Source: Saprospiraceae bacterium
GTDB lineage: Bacteria > Bacteroidota > Bacteroidia > Chitinophagales > Saprospiraceae
Length of the DNA: 46,623 nt
Direction of reading: 5' to 3'
Assembly: GCA_020631405.1 (NCBI GenBank)
Contig: JAHDHH010000008.1
Span: 38,201-84,823 of the forward strand
Each line of letters begins with the position of its first letter. Within the stretch, counting starts at the first letter, position 1. Positions 10,201 to 18,508 of the stretch are shown here, one piece after another. The position numbers were made by a program, and so were the translations under genes. The notes below the pieces were generated by a model, which was not told the origin of the DNA, searched no databases, and saw only the letters and a program-made list of their open reading frames with translations.

Positions 10201-11304
10201 TACTACGATGCATACGAAGTAGCACCAATTAGAAATGACTTGCCAAAAGAGGGTGTATCTACACTTGACTTGGTACTTATTCAGAGACACATCTTAAACC
10301 TAGAAAGCCTAGATTCACCATACAAGATGATAGCAGCTGATGCTAATAAGTCTTATACTATTACATCTGCAGATATGGTTGATATCAGAAAGTTGATCTT
10401 AGACGAATATGATGCCTTCCCATCAAACAACTCATGGCAATTTGTGGATGCAAACCACCAATTCATTGACCCAACTATGCCTTGGGACTATACAACTAGT
10501 GTGAGTATACCTCAATTATATATTGACTATGCTGATGTGGAATTTGTAGCGATTAAGACTGGTGATGTTAACAATAGCGTAAGCCTATTCTTGACTGGCG
10601 ATGATGTTGAAAATAGAGGAAGTGAGTCATTCACTCTTGTGGCTAAGGACCAAGCATTCGAAGCAGGTGATATTGTGACAGTTGCATTATCAGCGAAAGA
10701 GCTTGTAGATATCTATGGTATACAGTTTACAGCTGACTATGATGGATCTGTGCTTTCATACGAAGGATACAATGTAGGTCAATTAGCAGTTAATGTTGAT
10801 AATGTAGGGTTGAGCAGACTAGCTCAAGGACAGATTACAATGAGCTGTGACTTTGCATATGGTAGAGAAATAGTCGAAGGAGTAGAAATGGTGTCTCTAG
10901 TATTTACAGCACAAGCAGATGGTACGTTGTCTGATGTATTTGGCATTACTTCTGATGTTACTGCCGCTGAGCTTTATACTACAGAAAAAGAGGTTCTTGA
11001 CTTGAACTTAGAGTTTGGTACTGATGTAGGAGATGAAGCATCTAGCTTTGTACTTTATCAAAACGAACCAAATCCATTTGCGTTAACTACGACGATTCCA
11101 TTCTACCTAGGTAATGCTGGGAATGTATCGTTGGAAGTATACAACGCAGAAGGAAGAGTGTTGTACAATGAGACTATGCAAGCAACTAAAGGAAATAACA
11201 CGTTTATCATAGATTCTGCAACATTGAATAATCACGGAGTATTATTCTACAGAGTAGAGTCTGAGACGACAAGTGCAATCAGAAAAATGATCGTACTGAA
11301 ATAA
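7273..11304 (+). CDS. Large T9SS-secreted surface protein (type A sorting domain), paralogue of the preceding gene
   Basis: Encodes 1343 aa from ATG 7273. The open frame extends upstream to 7180, but that part would overlap the preceding terminator, while MKKTLLTNLNLNINAALVMM...LSAQ is a normal signal peptide. Cysteine-paired beta modules follow, again with GSFDNC (nt ~8660) and ITCWGNIIVKDK-type motifs shared with the neighbour. After a CDD-rich module come a carboxypeptidase-regulatory-like fold (~930-985), a dockerin-like segment (~991-1049, STLDLVLIQRHILNLESLDS), a cohesin-like domain (~1119-1229) and a type A T9SS sorting domain (~1256-1343, YQNEPNPFALTTTIPF). The last ~420 residues align closely by eye with the neighbour, so the two arose by tandem duplication. 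It should act on the cell surface. The specific function is unknown. Confidence 0.9.
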   Translation: MKKTLLTNLNLNINAALVMMLSLFGGMLSAQVDCDVVTVSCNDLVTISLNDDCQITVAHDMVLEDPSALATYSVEVQDASGATLPTSPIVDGSYEGDTLTVKVTMLDCSITCWGNIIVKDKLKPIIDDCPAIVLDCNDSAPVAGDANFQEPTVTDNCVGSIVWTYVDQPHGQMCDDGFCTIIDRVWTATDVAGNTATCTQEIRFNTVSVDDVDLPSDYIVDYNSSDACSVLDIEGISPSISGTPTNYDCACLQFSYSDVPFEMCGAGTKILRNWFVIDWCTGEYVEGGQNIEAFDDEPPVITCGESCITLYTPENECTLSYTYPVPVQLGSDGITPQYSDCSDVTWTLSLGSIAGGFSEDLSICGGDFDPCEIDADVIWTVVPAPYTVDLEPGFYWFRYDFVDECGNQMNAEVGSDNVPGVGYCTKDVVVRDGTKPYAIAEGVTQMTLDESCEVILLAESMDDGSFDNCGGSIVSYMIKRVGSTCDGHSDDDEYGPSVAFCQSDVGQEIQVMLQVTDECDNTDEAVGIVIVDGFDDATYNCPTTTSYTFTCTEWAANPTFNAAGDSPTFVNSTCGNSTTNYTMGTPSLSSDPTSLCGNGTVIRSIPIMLNGTTVFTCTQTITITAENTSSLSGIECPEDVNLISCNTGYEPEDLNSIATATATEGCSNIEISHQDGAPFQDVDQAGACYSIIREWTAIDWCTYDPDNPTEGIYTCSQQLNFTSSQGPTMLTCDDVTVNDDDNNCQHYVTLTITSTDGDGCTPDDLIIYTWEVDLDKDGDIDHSGSGSDASGTYPVGVHNVTFYAKDACGLTEACTYMFTITNNSAPTPICRAELVWAIGPDGTTEVWASDFDIKSEAGCGQSSALTFSFTADGNTQALEFTCDDLPNGIGAEISLNMYVIDGLGQVEFCQVTLILQDNLDVCTDDNNRMAFVSGKVYDENFAGVENFEVALEDMSDDEMYMELTDSEGDYMFESVEYYDAYEVAPIRNDLPKEGVSTLDLVLIQRHILNLESLDSPYKMIAADANKSYTITSADMVDIRKLILDEYDAFPSNNSWQFVDANHQFIDPTMPWDYTTSVSIPQLYIDYADVEFVAIKTGDVNNSVSLFLTGDDVENRGSESFTLVAKDQAFEAGDIVTVALSAKELVDIYGIQFTADYDGSVLSYEGYNVGQLAVNVDNVGLSRLAQGQITMSCDFAYGREIVEGVEMVSLVFTAQADGTLSDVFGITSDVTAAELYTTEKEVLDLNLEFGTDVGDEASSFVLYQNEPNPFALTTTIPFYLGNAGNVSLEVYNAEGRVLYNETMQATKGNNTFIIDSATLNNHGVLFYRVESETTSAIRKMIVLK

Positions 11305-11331
11305 TTAATGTACTAGTTTTGTAAGTTATGG

Positions 11332-11365
11332 ATGCCGGTGAAAGTAATTTCTCCGGCATTTTTTT
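11332..11365 (+). terminator. Strong intrinsic terminator after the second giant gene
   Basis: ATGCCGG (11332-11338) pairs with CCGGCAT (11353-11359). An inner GAAA/TTTC pairing extends the stem around a GTAA loop, and T7 runs to 11365. It separates the surface-protein genes from smc. Confidence 0.88.
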
Positions 11366-11415
11366 ATTGGAGCCCTAAGACCACAAAAGGTAGATGCCAA
11401 AGGCTATTTTTTAAT

Positions 11416-11423
11416 TATATTTG
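11416..11423 (+). promoter_or_regulatory. -7 promoter element of smc (TATATTTG)
   Basis: An exact match to the Bacteroidota -7 consensus TAnnTTTG ends 6 nt before the smc ATG at 11430. The transcription start would fall at or within a base or two of the start codon, implying a leaderless mRNA. No clear -33 TTG is seen. Confidence 0.6.
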
Positions 11424-11429
11424 ACCTCT

Positions 11430-14400
11430 ATGAGATTGAAGAGTCTGGATATTAAGGGCTTTAAGAGTTTTGCCAACCAAACTACAATAACATTCGATGA
11501 GGGTGTCACAGGTGTTGTGGGTCCCAATGGTAGTGGTAAAAGTAATATAGTTGATAGTATCAGATGGGTCTTAGGAGAGCAGAAGAGTAAGGAGCTGAGG
11601 CTCGAATCCATGGGTGATGTCATCTTCAATGGGACTAAAAAGAAAAAGAAAAGTGGAGCAGCTCAGGTAACACTTACATTTGAGAATACTAAGAATATCC
11701 TTCCAACAGAATATAAGGAAGTCTCTATCTCAAGAACACTTTATCGATCAGGTGATAGTGAGTATAGACTCAATAATGTCAAGTGTAGACTCAAGGACAT
11801 CAAAAACCTATTCTTAGATAGCGGGATTGGCTCCAATACTTATGCTATCATAGAGTTGGGTATGGTTGATGCTATTTTGAGTGACCAGGACAATGCCCGA
11901 CGGAAGATGTTCGAGCAGGCAGCTGGTATATCAAAATACAAAATCAGAAAAAAGGAAGCTCTAGGAAAACTTCAACTAACAAGAGCTGACTTAGATAGGG
12001 TAGAGGACTTGCTTTTTGAGCTTGAGGCTAATATGAAAAGCCTAGAAAAACAAGCCAAACGAACAGAACGCTATTATAAGATAAAGGAGCAATACAAGGC
12101 ACTTAAAATCACAGTCTCAAAAGCAAAGATTGTAAAGTACGAAGAAGAGTTGTTTGGAATGACTACCAAGCACAATGAGAGGATGGCTCACCTTACTGAA
12201 GTCAAAGGAGCTTTGTCAAAGTCAGAAGCAGATCTTGAAAGTCTGAAGACCAAGAACCTCAATGATGAAAAGGTCTTGAATGAATTGCAAAAGGCATTGA
12301 ATGCAATTGTTACGAAAATTCAAGAAATAGAAGGAGTAGAGTCTCTCAAGAAACAAGAAATTACCTTCTTAAGAAATACTGAAACAAGGCTGCATGCAGA
12401 ATTGGGAAATAGTAAGAATAGACACATAGAAGTAGAAGGACTCCTGAAGAGCAAAGAACAGACCATTGCAGTAGAAAGCGAAAAGTTGGACTTGTTGGCA
12501 AAGGATTATAATACTATGCAAGAGGCTTACCTTAAGTTTAAAGAGAACGTCGAGAGTAAGAGTCAGCAGGCTAATAGCCAACAACAAGCTTATCAAGCAG
12601 CACAATCTGCAGTATTTGAGATCGAAAAAGAACTCTTGCAAGTGAAGAGTACTCAGCAAATCGCTGAAGACCAGCTGGCAAGAATCAAAGATGCCGAAAA
12701 GGTCAACCAGACTGAAGTCTCAACTCTGAAAGAAAAGGTAGAGATTGGCAAACAAGAAGTATCTCAGCTTACGACTCAGGTGGAAGTAGCAAGAGAAGCT
12801 TTTGATAAAGCTCAACAGCAGCAACAGAGTCTTGAAGAAATTAAGCTACAATTGAGGCAGCAAAAGACTGATTTAGATAGGACTTTAGATAGGTCAGTCA
12901 ATGAACGGAATTTGCTCAAGAACATGATTGAGTCACTAGAGGGATTCCCAGAATCTGTCAAGTTCGTGCATAATCAGACAAAGGGAAAGATTCCTTTGTT
13001 GTCTGATTTGTTCCTCTGTCCGGATGAGTACAAGCATGCTATTGAATCCTATTTGGAAAATCACCTCCATCACTTTGTTGCTAATACAGAGCAAGAGGCT
13101 GAGTCAGCAATAAAACTTCTGAAAGAAGGTCAAAAAGGAAGAGCATCATTTTTCATTCTTTCGCGAATGGAGAGTTATACAGTCCCAGTAGAGAAAGATA
13201 GTATCATACATAAACTGGAGTACGACTCAAAGTACCAAAAGCTCTTCGAATATCTATTTGGTTCTGTAAGGTTTGGAACTACGTATACTGGCCATGAGAC
13301 GGAATTTTTATTAGAGGATTCTACGTTGATTAGTAAGAAGTTTACCTTGTCTGGTGGTTCAGTAGGATTGTTTGAAGGTAAGAAAGTCGGTAGGAAGAAG
13401 GCCTTTGAAAGCTTGAATAAGTCAATAGCTAAGGTTGAACAGCAGCTAGCCAAAGTTGAGGTTGATATTGAAAAGAATACAAAAGCACTAAGTATCTTGA
13501 CTGTCGAAGGGTTGCGAAAGGCTCTCTCTAGTGCTGAATTGGCTCTCAATAGTGCTACCTATAAATTCAATAGTCTGCAGGCGCAATATGACAAGTTGCT
13601 ATCCAAAATTGAATACTCTCAAGCGACTAACGAAGATATACTCAAAAAGCTCGAAGCAAGCAAGGTAAGGGTTGTGACCTTGGATGAAACTCTTGCAATG
13701 GAGAAAGCTAAGCTTGATTCGCTTACTGAACTGATTAATAATGAATCCGGTACACTCTCAAAATTGCAAAGCCAACTTAGTGAGCAGTCTAGTCAACTCA
13801 ATGGTAAGCAAATCGAAAAAATAAAGCAGGAGAACTATATCAATTCTCTTAATCAGCAGCAAGTGAGCCTTGCTAATCAGCTTGGACAGCTAGCTGAGAA
13901 GATCTCAAGTTCTGAGCAAGAGCTGGTTTCGGTCAAAGCAAAACTAGAATCACTTACACTATCTCAACAAGGGAAAAGTGAAGAGACCATACAACTCTAT
14001 GAGCAAAAGAAAACAACTACAGCTGAAGTAAGTAAGGTCGAACAGACATACTTTAATGAGAAGTCAGGTATCCAAGAAAAAGAAAGAGCAATCAGAGACT
14101 TGCACTCTCAGCAACTCCAACTTCAGTCTGCTATTGGACAAGCTAAAGAAAGAGAACAGACGCTAAAGTATGAGCTTAAGAGTCTAATAGATAGGTTGTC
14201 TATAGAGTTTGGTATTTCTGAAGAAGAGATCAAAAAAGATCAAGAAACAGAGCAAGAGCCATCAAGTGATACGCAGCAAGAGAGTTCGTTAGAGGAGGCT
14301 AACCTCAAACTTAAAAAGCTAGAGTTGCGAATCCAAAACTATGGAGATATCAACCCTATGGCCATCACTGCCTACAACGAAATCAAAGAGAGATGCGACT

Positions 14401-14975
14401 ACATCGTCAGACAACGTGACGACATCCTCGATGCAAGCGAAGACTTACAAAAGACGATTAAAGAGATTGAGATAGAAGCAAATGAAAAGTTCAAAGATGC
14501 TTTCGAAAAAATCAAGGTACATTTCAAAGAGGTGTTCAGGACTTTTTTTACGGATGATGATGCTTGTGATCTGATCTTGCTAAATGAGGATTCGCCACTT
14601 GACTCACCCATTGAGATACTTGCTAAGCCTAAGGGTAAGCGTCCTAAATCCTTAAGCCAACTATCCGGAGGTGAAAAGACTTTGACTGCCACAGCGTTGT
14701 TATTTGCCCTATACCTGCTCAAGCCAGCTCCGTTCTGTATCTTCGATGAGGTAGATGCACCACTTGATGACCTCAATGTTCAGAAATTCACCAAACTTAT
14801 TAAAGAGTTCAGTAAGAATAGCCAGTTTGTCATTATCACACACAACAAAGTGACTATGGCTGCAGTAGATATGCTCTATGGTGTATTTATGCAAGAGATT
14901 GGAATCAGTGATATTAGTGCTGTCGACTTTAGTGATAAGTCGTATGACTTCAACTATCAGCCAATCCTAAACTAA
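11430..14975 (+). CDS. smc: Chromosome segregation/condensation ATPase SMC
   Basis: Encodes 1181 aa, the usual length for SMC. ATG 11430 (MRLKSLDIKGFKSF) is the family start; a TTG at 11421 lies inside the promoter element and is rejected. Walker A GPNGSGKS is at residues 31-38. Two long Q/K/E-rich coiled coils flank a hinge at about 505-655 (from EGFPESVKFV to LSGGSVGLFEG). The C-terminal head has the ABC signature LSGGEKTLTA at ~1077 and Walker B CIFDEVDAPLDD at ~1104. Known role: an ATP-driven DNA-entrapping dimer that organises and segregates chromosomes with ScpA/ScpB, which are not in this window. It has its own very close promoter and is convergent with the aminotransferase gene, with only 4 bp between stop codons. 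Identification is certain. Confidence 0.98.
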   Translation: MRLKSLDIKGFKSFANQTTITFDEGVTGVVGPNGSGKSNIVDSIRWVLGEQKSKELRLESMGDVIFNGTKKKKKSGAAQVTLTFENTKNILPTEYKEVSISRTLYRSGDSEYRLNNVKCRLKDIKNLFLDSGIGSNTYAIIELGMVDAILSDQDNARRKMFEQAAGISKYKIRKKEALGKLQLTRADLDRVEDLLFELEANMKSLEKQAKRTERYYKIKEQYKALKITVSKAKIVKYEEELFGMTTKHNERMAHLTEVKGALSKSEADLESLKTKNLNDEKVLNELQKALNAIVTKIQEIEGVESLKKQEITFLRNTETRLHAELGNSKNRHIEVEGLLKSKEQTIAVESEKLDLLAKDYNTMQEAYLKFKENVESKSQQANSQQQAYQAAQSAVFEIEKELLQVKSTQQIAEDQLARIKDAEKVNQTEVSTLKEKVEIGKQEVSQLTTQVEVAREAFDKAQQQQQSLEEIKLQLRQQKTDLDRTLDRSVNERNLLKNMIESLEGFPESVKFVHNQTKGKIPLLSDLFLCPDEYKHAIESYLENHLHHFVANTEQEAESAIKLLKEGQKGRASFFILSRMESYTVPVEKDSIIHKLEYDSKYQKLFEYLFGSVRFGTTYTGHETEFLLEDSTLISKKFTLSGGSVGLFEGKKVGRKKAFESLNKSIAKVEQQLAKVEVDIEKNTKALSILTVEGLRKALSSAELALNSATYKFNSLQAQYDKLLSKIEYSQATNEDILKKLEASKVRVVTLDETLAMEKAKLDSLTELINNESGTLSKLQSQLSEQSSQLNGKQIEKIKQENYINSLNQQQVSLANQLGQLAEKISSSEQELVSVKAKLESLTLSQQGKSEETIQLYEQKKTTTAEVSKVEQTYFNEKSGIQEKERAIRDLHSQQLQLQSAIGQAKEREQTLKYELKSLIDRLSIEFGISEEEIKKDQETEQEPSSDTQQESSLEEANLKLKKLELRIQNYGDINPMAITAYNEIKERCDYIVRQRDDILDASEDLQKTIKEIEIEANEKFKDAFEKIKVHFKEVFRTFFTDDDACDLILLNEDSPLDSPIEILAKPKGKRPKSLSQLSGGEKTLTATALLFALYLLKPAPFCIFDEVDAPLDDLNVQKFTKLIKEFSKNSQFVIITHNKVTMAAVDMLYGVFMQEIGISDISAVDFSDKSYDFNYQPILN

Positions 14976-14979
14976 ATTG

Positions 14980-16494
14980 CTAGTCAGCTAGCTCAAACCA
15001 ATCACTAACCATAGCTTCTTCGTCACAGCTGGTGGTAGAATGCACATATTCATTAGTTTTTGGATTGTATTTATACTCACTTCCCCATGCTTCATGATGT
15101 GTTGCAAGTGATTTGATTGCTTCACAAATGTATTCTACTTCTGTGGTAAGCATAGTAGGATGAAAAGATACCCTAATCCATCCTGGCTTCTCCTCAAATA
15201 CTCCACAGTTGATTTGGTCTGTGATAGATTTTGACCTGTCTTTTGATACTCCAAGAAGGTAGTGACCATAGGTCCCAGCACAAGAGCAGCCTCCTCTCAC
15301 TTGTATGCCATATCTATCATTGAGCAGTTTGACCCCAAGGTTGAAATGGAGGTTGTCAATGTAAAAAGAAAAGATTGGTAGTCTATGTTTGATATTATCT
15401 GCAAGGATATGGATAGTGTCCACATTCCCAATTTGGTCCCATACCAGTTGGCAGATTTCTTCTTCTCGTTTAGCCATATTGGCTGTGCCCATTTGTTCTT
15501 TGAGTTTGATGCTTAGTGCTGTCCTCATCGTTTGTAAGAATGCAGGTGTGCCTCCGTCTTCTCTAGCCTCTATCGCGTCATGGTACTTGTGCTCTCCCCA
15601 AGGGTTAGTCCAGTCGACAGTTCCCCCTCCGGGGTTGTCAGGGACCTTATTGGAGTAGAGGAGTTGGTTGAAGATGAGTACGCCAGCACTTGACGGTCCT
15701 CCGAGAAACTTATGTGGTGAAAAGAATATGGCATCTAAAGCACATAGTGGGTCATCAGGGTGCATGTCAATGTCAATGTATGGGGCAGAGCAGGCAAAGT
15801 CCACAAAGCAATATCCTCCAGATTCATGAATCATCTTAGCCATTTCATAGTAAGGCGATGATATTCCTGTGACATTACTACATGATGTAATAGCGGCAAA
15901 CTTCTTAGGTCTATCCTTGTATTCTTCGAGTAATCGAGCAAAACTGTCTAGGCAAACCCGACCTTCTGAGCAAGCGTCAATGACTTTGACATCTGCTATA
16001 GTCTCAAGCCAAGATGTTTGATTGCTGTGGTGTTCCATATGAGTGACAAATACCACAGGTCTCTCTACTTCTGCAATCTTTATGTTTGGTCTGAATGATT
16101 CGTGTATTTTTAATCCTAAGATTCTCTGAAACTTATTGACTACTCCAGTCATTCCAGAGTTGGATGAGATTAGGATGTCAGTACTTGAGGCATTAACATG
16201 CTTCTTGACGATTTCCTTTGCTTTTGCGTAAGCAATCGTCATGCAACTGCCTGTAGTGTTTGTTTCTGTATGCGTATTTGCCACGAATGGGTAAATCTGA
16301 TCTCTGAATTTGTCTTCAATCTGGCTATAAATCCTCCCACTAGCTATCCAATCGGCGTAAATGACTTGCTTCTGACCATATGGCCCTTGTATTTGAGCAT
16401 CTTTTCCTAGAATACCTTCTCTGAATGTCGAGAAATAAGATTCTAGATTGTTATCAACTACTGGTGTGTTATTTTGCAATAAAGTTGTAGGCAT
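14980..16494 (-). CDS. PLP-dependent aminotransferase class V (cysteine desulfurase/selenocysteine lyase-like)
   Basis: Encodes 504 aa. The PLP-binding lysine is K262 in FFSPHKFLGG, with the supporting THMEHHSN (152-158) and VDFACSAP (231-238) motifs of fold-type I class V enzymes. RGGCSCAGTY (C403, C405) lies where NifS/SufS enzymes carry their catalytic cysteine. The protein is about 100 residues longer than SufS, with N- and C-terminal extensions, so the substrate is not assigned; it could be a cysteine or cysteine-derivative lyase or another class V enzyme. Its start codon lies inside the 3' end of the upstream mutase gene (26-nt overlap), so the two are probably co-transcribed and translationally coupled. 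The family is certain, the exact reaction is not. Confidence 0.85.
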   Translation of the reverse strand: MPTTLLQNNTPVVDNNLESYFSTFREGILGKDAQIQGPYGQKQVIYADWIASGRIYSQIEDKFRDQIYPFVANTHTETNTTGSCMTIAYAKAKEIVKKHVNASSTDILISSNSGMTGVVNKFQRILGLKIHESFRPNIKIAEVERPVVFVTHMEHHSNQTSWLETIADVKVIDACSEGRVCLDSFARLLEEYKDRPKKFAAITSCSNVTGISSPYYEMAKMIHESGGYCFVDFACSAPYIDIDMHPDDPLCALDAIFFSPHKFLGGPSSAGVLIFNQLLYSNKVPDNPGGGTVDWTNPWGEHKYHDAIEAREDGGTPAFLQTMRTALSIKLKEQMGTANMAKREEEICQLVWDQIGNVDTIHILADNIKHRLPIFSFYIDNLHFNLGVKLLNDRYGIQVRGGCSCAGTYGHYLLGVSKDRSKSITDQINCGVFEEKPGWIRVSFHPTMLTTEVEYICEAIKSLATHHEAWGSEYKYNPKTNEYVHSTTSCDEEAMVSDWFELAD

Positions 16495-17851
16495 GGCTCA
16501 TTATTTTTTCTGCTAAGGAATTGGCAGTAGCAGCATCTTTCGATTCTGCATATACTCTGATTATTGGTTCTGTATTTGACTTTCTTAAGTGTACCCAACC
16601 TTGTTCCATATCTATCTTCAATCCATCAATCGTGTTGAGTTGTTCGTTGCTATAGATTTCGCTGATGTGCTTATTGATTGCATCTACATCAATCTCTGGT
16701 GTGAGTTGAATCTTATTCTTGACGATGGTGTAATCTGGATAAGATGCTCTGAGTTCTGAAAGCGTCATCCCAGATGATACTAATTTACTCAATGTCAGTG
16801 CAATACCGACTAAAGAGTCTCTTCCAAAGTGCAGGTCACCAAGTATGACTCCACCATTCCCTTCGCCACCAATAATGGACCCAGTAGCTTTCATAGTATT
16901 GACAACATTGACTTCGCCTACTGCAGATGCTTGATAGGTGCAATGATGTCTTTTAGCTATATCTGCTAATGCTCTTGTTGAAGATAGGTTGCTCACTGTA
17001 TTTCCACCAATAATTGGCAGAAGGTAGTCAGTCACTAATACAAGGGTATATTCTTCACCAATTAAGTTGCCCTGTTCGTCTACCAAAGCTAGTCTGTCGA
17101 CATCTGGATCTACTGCTATTCCAAGGTCAGCTTTCTCTTCTTTGATTGTGGAACAAAGATCAGTGAGGTGCTTGGCCAACGGCTCTGGATTGTGAGCAAA
17201 GTCGCCGGTCATTTCGGCGTTGATTAAGGTATAAGTGCAATTAAGTCTGTCAAGTAAGGGTGCTATACTTATCGCCCCTGTACTATTGATGCAATCTACA
17301 ACAACATGAAATTTGCGTGACCTAATTTCTTCTGTTAATACGTACTTTAGGTCTAAGATTTGATCGATATGGTGGCTGATTGCATTATCATCTGATGTGA
17401 TGCCACCCAGATTGTCTACATCTGCATAGCTCCAGTCTTTCGTTGCTATACTCTCCAATATCGTATTGCCATCAGCGGCTGAAATGAATTCGCCTCTATC
17501 GTTCAAAAATTTAAGAGCATTCCACTGTTTAGGGTTGTGACTCGCTGTGAAGATTATTCCACCTTGAGCTTTGTGGTGGGTGACTGCCATTTCTACTGTT
17601 GGTGTAGTACTTAATCCAAGGTCTACTACTTCAATGCCACAAGCAACCAAAGTCTGTATGGCAAGAGATGATACCATACCTCCAGATATCCTAGCGTCTC
17701 TACCTACGACTACTTTGACTTGATTGTGGGATTGTTTTAACCAGAATCCATATCCAGATACACATTCTACAATGTCTACAGGTGTAAGGTTGTTGCTAGG
17801 CTCACCTCCAATAGTCCCTCTTATTCCCGAAATAGATTTTATTAATGTCAT
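16469..17851 (-). CDS. glmM: Phosphoglucosamine mutase / phosphohexomutase
   Basis: Encodes 460 aa, normal for the alpha-D-phosphohexomutase family. The phosphoserine loop TASHNP has S104, the Mg-binding loop DPDVDR is at 248-253, the sugar-binding loop GEGNGG at 329-334 and the phosphate-binding loop RKSNTEP at 423-429. Known role: isomerises glucosamine-6-phosphate to glucosamine-1-phosphate for UDP-GlcNAc and cell-wall synthesis. A phosphomannomutase/phosphoglucomutase activity cannot be excluded from sequence alone. It is the first gene of a two-gene minus-strand operon with the aminotransferase, with a -7 element only 5 nt upstream of the ATG. Confidence 0.9.
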   Translation of the reverse strand: MTLIKSISGIRGTIGGEPSNNLTPVDIVECVSGYGFWLKQSHNQVKVVVGRDARISGGMVSSLAIQTLVACGIEVVDLGLSTTPTVEMAVTHHKAQGGIIFTASHNPKQWNALKFLNDRGEFISAADGNTILESIATKDWSYADVDNLGGITSDDNAISHHIDQILDLKYVLTEEIRSRKFHVVVDCINSTGAISIAPLLDRLNCTYTLINAEMTGDFAHNPEPLAKHLTDLCSTIKEEKADLGIAVDPDVDRLALVDEQGNLIGEEYTLVLVTDYLLPIIGGNTVSNLSSTRALADIAKRHHCTYQASAVGEVNVVNTMKATGSIIGGEGNGGVILGDLHFGRDSLVGIALTLSKLVSSGMTLSELRASYPDYTIVKNKIQLTPEIDVDAINKHISEIYSNEQLNTIDGLKIDMEQGWVHLRKSNTEPIIRVYAESKDAATANSLAEKIMSHAYNFIAK

Positions 17852-17856
17852 TACGA

Positions 17857-17864
17857 CAAATATA
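17857..17864 (-). promoter_or_regulatory. -7 promoter element of glmM (TATATTTG on the minus strand)
   Basis: Read on the minus strand, TATATTTG is followed by TCGTA and then the glmM ATG. This exact TAnnTTTG match places the expected transcription start at the start codon (leaderless or near-leaderless). Confidence 0.6.
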
Positions 17865-17938
17865 TTCTATTTGCTTCGTAATGCTAGGCTCGAATATTTT
17901 TTAAATTGAAAGAAAATTGAAATTTTATTTCTTTTGGA

Positions 17939-18316
17939 TTATCCACCAGTTGCTTTTTTCAAAGCAGCAATTTGATTGGTCCAAAGGTCTGACTGAGTAT
18001 CTTCATCACCTTCGTCACAATAATCTGTGATTTCTAGGATGGTTTCATTAGTCACACCGGATTTGTACATTCTATACTCTAGGTATTCACCATCTTCTGA
18101 ATCTTCCCAGACAAATCTCAATCTCTCTTCCTCAACATCGTCTAATAAGGTAGCTGTCTCTTCGTCTCCATCCCAAGAGAATGTAAACTCATCGCCAGTA
18201 ATATCTGCTGTATCACAAAACCATCTTACAAGACATTCAGGGTTCATCAAAAATTTGTACAAAATTTCTGGGGATGCTCTTAAGATAAATTCTAACTCTA
18301 TTTTAGTTCTCTTCAT
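17939..18316 (-). CDS. START-like/SRPBCC (AHA1-type) domain protein
   Basis: Encodes 125 aa from ATG 18316 (MKRTKIELEFILRASPEIL); an in-frame ATG at 18376 would add 20 unconvincing residues. The LRASPEILYKFLMNPECLVRWFCD opening segment and the acidic beta-strand-rich body match the START-like proteins common in Bacteroidota, an SRPBCC helix-grip fold with a hydrophobic cavity. No catalytic residues are evident. A role in ligand or lipid binding or as a cochaperone-like protein is only family-level inference. It is a single gene divergent from rpoD; a near-match to the -7 element (TTTATTTG) lies upstream on its strand. Confidence 0.75.
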   Translation of the reverse strand: MKRTKIELEFILRASPEILYKFLMNPECLVRWFCDTADITGDEFTFSWDGDEETATLLDDVEEERLRFVWEDSEDGEYLEYRMYKSGVTNETILEITDYCDEGDEDTQSDLWTNQIAALKKATGG

Positions 18317-18437
18317 GTCCTGTTTTATAGGTAAGTTGTGGATTGAAAGTATTTTCAATACGGCAAATAAAGCCAATTTTTTTAATTATAAGAAAAAATG
18401 AACTTTTTTTGTTGATTAAGTATTAAAAATCTTATGT

Positions 18438-18445
18438 TACTTTTG
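18438..18445 (+). promoter_or_regulatory. -7 promoter element of rpoD (TACTTTTG)
   Basis: Exact TAnnTTTG match, with TTG at 18412-18414 as a possible -33 element (23-nt spacing). The expected start near 18451 gives a leader of about 58 nt before the sigma-factor ATG. Confidence 0.6.
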
Positions 18446-18450
18446 CGTCC

Positions 18451-18471
18451 CTTTCATGCAAAAGATGAAAG
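18451..18471 (+). other. Hairpin at the 5' end of the rpoD leader
   Basis: CTTTCAT (18451-18457) pairs perfectly with ATGAAAG (18465-18471) around a 7-nt loop. It begins about where the promoter predicts transcription starts, so it would cap the mRNA 5' end. A role in mRNA stability or autoregulation is inference. Confidence 0.45.
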
Positions 18472-18508
18472 AAATAATTACACCTAACTAAAAATAAATC
18501 TCCTCTTT

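Noticed and set aside
13175..13549. Minus-strand 124-codon frame inside smc, and similar long frames at 14399-14776 and 35175-35549
   Set aside because: They lie antisense within certain genes (smc, the Mrp-type carrier) and show no protein-like motifs.
14979..14992. Small hairpin GCTAG-TCAG-CTAGC between smc and the aminotransferase gene
   Set aside because: Only 5 bp, no T-run; too weak to call a terminator.
18027..18401. Plus-strand 124-codon frame opposite the START-like gene
   Set aside because: Antisense to a recognisable gene; serine-rich shadow translation.
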